The notes beneath the pieces were generated by a model. The model was given only the letters and a program-made list of their open reading frames with translations, did no database searches and was not told where the DNA came from. From Mariprofundus sp. (GTDB lineage Bacteria; Pseudomonadota; Zetaproteobacteria; Mariprofundales; Mariprofundaceae), in NCBI GenBank assembly GCA_021772835.1, contig JAJFLE010000070.1:16066-80065 (forward strand): a DNA stretch of 64,000 nucleotides. Direction: 5' to 3'. Of the stretch, positions 62,596 through 64,000 are shown in pieces. Position numbers and translations under genes: made by a program. Position 1 is the first letter of the stretch. Each line of letters opens with the position of its first letter.

Positions 62596-63034
62596 TTTTC
62601 AAATCCCGAGACCACAGCAGAGCATCGGCTTTCAATTCTGGAAGCTTCACGCCCACTGGCAAAAAAGAGTCGCAGAAGCACTTGCACCGCATGAGATCAC
62701 GCATACGCAATTCGTCATCCTCGCTTCAATCAAATGGTTTGAGGAACAGGGTCGGGAGCCATCTCAGGCGCAAATCACGCAATTAACCGGCATTGAGAAA
62801 ATGACTCTCTCCAAGGCTATTCGTCAGCTTGAAAGCACCTCCCTTGTCGTCCGCATCAAAAGCGAGGTGGATACACGCGCAGTTGCTGTTTCGCTGACAA
62901 CGAGTGGCAAAGAGACCATGCCACAAGCTATTCGTGCTGTTGAAAATGTGGATGCAGCATTGTTTGGTGTCATGACAAAATCCGAAGAGCTGATGTTTAA
63001 CAAGCTGCTGCAAAAAGTGAACCCGAACATCTGA
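62567..63034 (+). CDS. MarR family transcriptional regulator
   Basis: 155 residues with a winged HTH (THTQFVILASIKWFEEQGREPSQAQITQLTGIEKMTLSKAIRQLE, DTRAVAVSLTTSGKETMPQAI) typical of MarR. It overlaps the SRPBCC gene by 29 bp from the ATG at 62567; a GTG at 62588 would reduce the overlap to 8 bp and drop seven residues. It is likely the regulator of the aminotransferase-transglutaminase group. Confidence 0.9.
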   Translation: MPANSNLVSDFQIPRPQQSIGFQFWKLHAHWQKRVAEALAPHEITHTQFVILASIKWFEEQGREPSQAQITQLTGIEKMTLSKAIRQLESTSLVVRIKSEVDTRAVAVSLTTSGKETMPQAIRAVENVDAALFGVMTKSEELMFNKLLQKVNPNI

Positions 63035-63104
63035 GGACTTTTCCTCACCATGCATCCTACCCCAATAAGCAATTCACAACGCATATAAACAAGGCACATC
63101 GATA

Positions 63105-63131
63105 TTGACTACTTGGTAGTCGACGTATACT
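63105..63131 (+). promoter_or_regulatory. Promoter and perfect operator dyad upstream of tetR-type gene
   Basis: GACTACTTGGTAGTC (63107-63121) is a perfect dyad (6-bp arms, TTG centre). It lies between a TTGACT -35 (63105-63110) and a TATACT -10 (63126-63131; spacer 15), 30-odd bp before the regulator ATG. This arrangement fits autorepression. Confidence 0.65.
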
Positions 63132-63162
63132 TTTGCCCATCGTTTACAATAAGGGTGGGGCC

Positions 63163-63792
63163 ATGAGTCAACCAGAGACAGAAACCAGACGTGATCGGAA
63201 AAAGGCAGGTATGCAGATACACATCGTAGCAAAAGCGATGCAACTGTTCAGAAAACGCGGGTTCGAAAGCACGACGATGGAGAGCATTGCCGAAGTCGCC
63301 GATATTTCAAAAAGGACGCTGTATAGCTATTTTCCCGTGAAAGAGGCCATTGTCAGTGCTTTCTGGTTACAAAATGCTCACAAGAATTTGGATAAACTGC
63401 CTCTTTTATTCGAAGGATACCCGGATACCCGTAGTCGCTTACAGGTGGTATTTCTCTCTGCCGCCGAGGGCTTTATGGCCGAGCCGGAATTTGCACGCAC
63501 GCACTTCAGTTATCAGTTTCAACAGATCGGCAAAGTCGAAACCCACCACTTTGACAGTGATTTCGATCAGGTGCTTACAGCCATCCTTGACGTTGGTCAA
63601 AAAGGCGGAGATGTACGGGGAGATATGGCAGCGGGTGAGCTGGCGATGCAGATCATGCTCAATTTTACCGCCATCTGCCTGATGTGGTTTTCCGACCCAG
63701 ACTCATTTTCGCTGGAAGATCGTTTAACACGCGCTGTTCACTGCTTTCTGGATGGTGCAGGAACCGAGCAGTCAGCGGTGAATGGAGGATAA
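63163..63792 (+). CDS. TetR family transcriptional regulator
   Basis: 209 residues. The N-terminal HTH reads AMQLFRKRGFESTTMESIAEVADISKRTLYSYFPVKEAIVSAF, the classical TetR pattern, and the C-terminal helical domain binds an unknown ligand. The ATG at 63163 is preceded by GGGTGGGG. It sits under its own dyad operator and is followed after 1 bp by the truncated glycosyltransferase gene, which it probably regulated. Confidence 0.93.
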   Translation: MSQPETETRRDRKKAGMQIHIVAKAMQLFRKRGFESTTMESIAEVADISKRTLYSYFPVKEAIVSAFWLQNAHKNLDKLPLLFEGYPDTRSRLQVVFLSAAEGFMAEPEFARTHFSYQFQQIGKVETHHFDSDFDQVLTAILDVGQKGGDVRGDMAAGELAMQIMLNFTAICLMWFSDPDSFSLEDRLTRAVHCFLDGAGTEQSAVNGG

Positions 63793-63793
63793 A

Positions 63794-63871
63794 ATGGCAA
63801 GCATACTTTTTACCTGCTTTGGCTCTTTTGGTGATCTTTTTCCCTATGTGACACTGGCCAAGAGGGTGTAA
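63794..63871 (+). pseudogene. Glycosyltransferase gene truncated by IS insertion
   Basis: MASILFTCFGSFGDLFPYVTLAKRV is the first 25 residues of a GT1/GT28-type glycosyltransferase (the fGSfGDl.P motif), read from a good ribosome binding site (GGAGGAT). The frame then stops at TAA 63869-63871, exactly where an IS256-family end begins. The rest of the gene is beyond the window or lost. Confidence 0.8.
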
Positions 63872-64000
63872 GAAATTTTGTGTAAACGGCTTTGGTTTAC
63901 TGCCTTGGCATCCTGTCGTCGAATTGAATGCTAAAGCGGTTTAGTGCTGCTTTCCAATCTCTGATAGGCATCGTCCACTTTTTGCTGATGTTTTTCAACG
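63866..64000. mobile_element. IS256-family insertion sequence, left end (partial)
   Basis: The end begins with GGTGTAAGAAATTTTGTGT, resembling the terminal repeats of IS256/Mutator-type elements, and continues to the window edge. The transposase stop is 30 bp inside the end. The target duplication cannot be checked because the other end is outside the window. Confidence 0.75.
63897..64000 (-). CDS. IS256-family transposase, C-terminal fragment
   Basis: On the minus strand the last 34 codons read KNISKKWTMPIRDWKAALNR, then FSIQFDDRMPRQ and a stop. SKKWTMPI..W..ALN.F.I.F.DR is the conserved C-terminus of IS256-family DDE transposases. The main part lies beyond 64000. Confidence 0.85.
   Translation of the reverse strand, partial: LKNISKKWTMPIRDWKAALNRFSIQFDDRMPRQ

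Overview
The window looks like a proteobacterial chromosome segment of moderate GC. The gene set includes a regulatory PTS with HprK and RapZ next to rpoN, system II cytochrome c maturation (ResB/CcsA), a long-form HPF, a soluble transhydrogenase, both a pyruvate dehydrogenase complex and a pyruvate:ferredoxin oxidoreductase, and many c-di-GMP enzymes. This fits a marine or microaerophilic lineage near the beta/gamma/zeta-proteobacteria, and a Mariprofundus-like zetaproteobacterium is my best guess. The taxonomy is inferred from gene content only.

Layout. 1-620: the end of an unrecognised gene and a small conserved protein. 682-2811: RhlB-type helicase (-), a CAU-anticodon tRNA, then bolA and the monothiol glutaredoxin grxD. 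2998-9729: one long + strand block, rpoN-hpf-ptsN-hprK-rapZ-EIIA(Man)-HPr-EI, a full regulatory phosphotransfer chain without any sugar permease. 9843-10832: bioB behind a BirA-type operator. 10899-18431: mixed envelope and housekeeping genes (GGCT-like, AEC transporter, smpB, SH3 protein, OmpA-like lipoprotein, SYLF protein, tRNA-queuosine mannosyltransferase family, NnrU, rhodanese lipoprotein). 18523-26017: a redox block of GltD-like ferredoxin fusion, 1198-residue PFOR, SthA-type transhydrogenase and an exported rubrerythrin. 26301-31677: pdhA-pdhB-pdhC-lpdA (-). 31907-36695: yciH, hemC, rsmD and a pair of M16 proteases. 36841-43941: three c-di-GMP proteins interleaved with an RDD protein and an EEP nuclease-fold protein. 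44080-48208: purH, purD, purE and a YrdC-like protein. 48240-53211: resB-ccsA, galU-tsaB-LMW phosphatase.

From about 53212 onward the character changes to accessory: hisC, small enzymes, a broken methyltransferase copy, two GNATs, a LysR/oxidoreductase divergent pair, an argD-like/transglutaminase/SRPBCC/MarR run, and a TetR gene followed by a glycosyltransferase gene cut after about 25 codons by an IS256-family element that continues past the window edge.

How it fits together. The phosphotransfer block offers a route from PEP to control of nitrogen and carbon responses, not sugar import. The redox block could connect NADPH, ferredoxin and pyruvate, while the separate PDH operon serves oxidative flux. 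The c-di-GMP cluster includes a possible haem-PAS oxygen sensor. Intergenic space carries two dispersed repeat types: composite hairpins around smpB and the AEC transporter gene, and CTCTGTG-type repeats in the pdh and pur regions. No CRISPR array, rRNA gene or prophage was seen.
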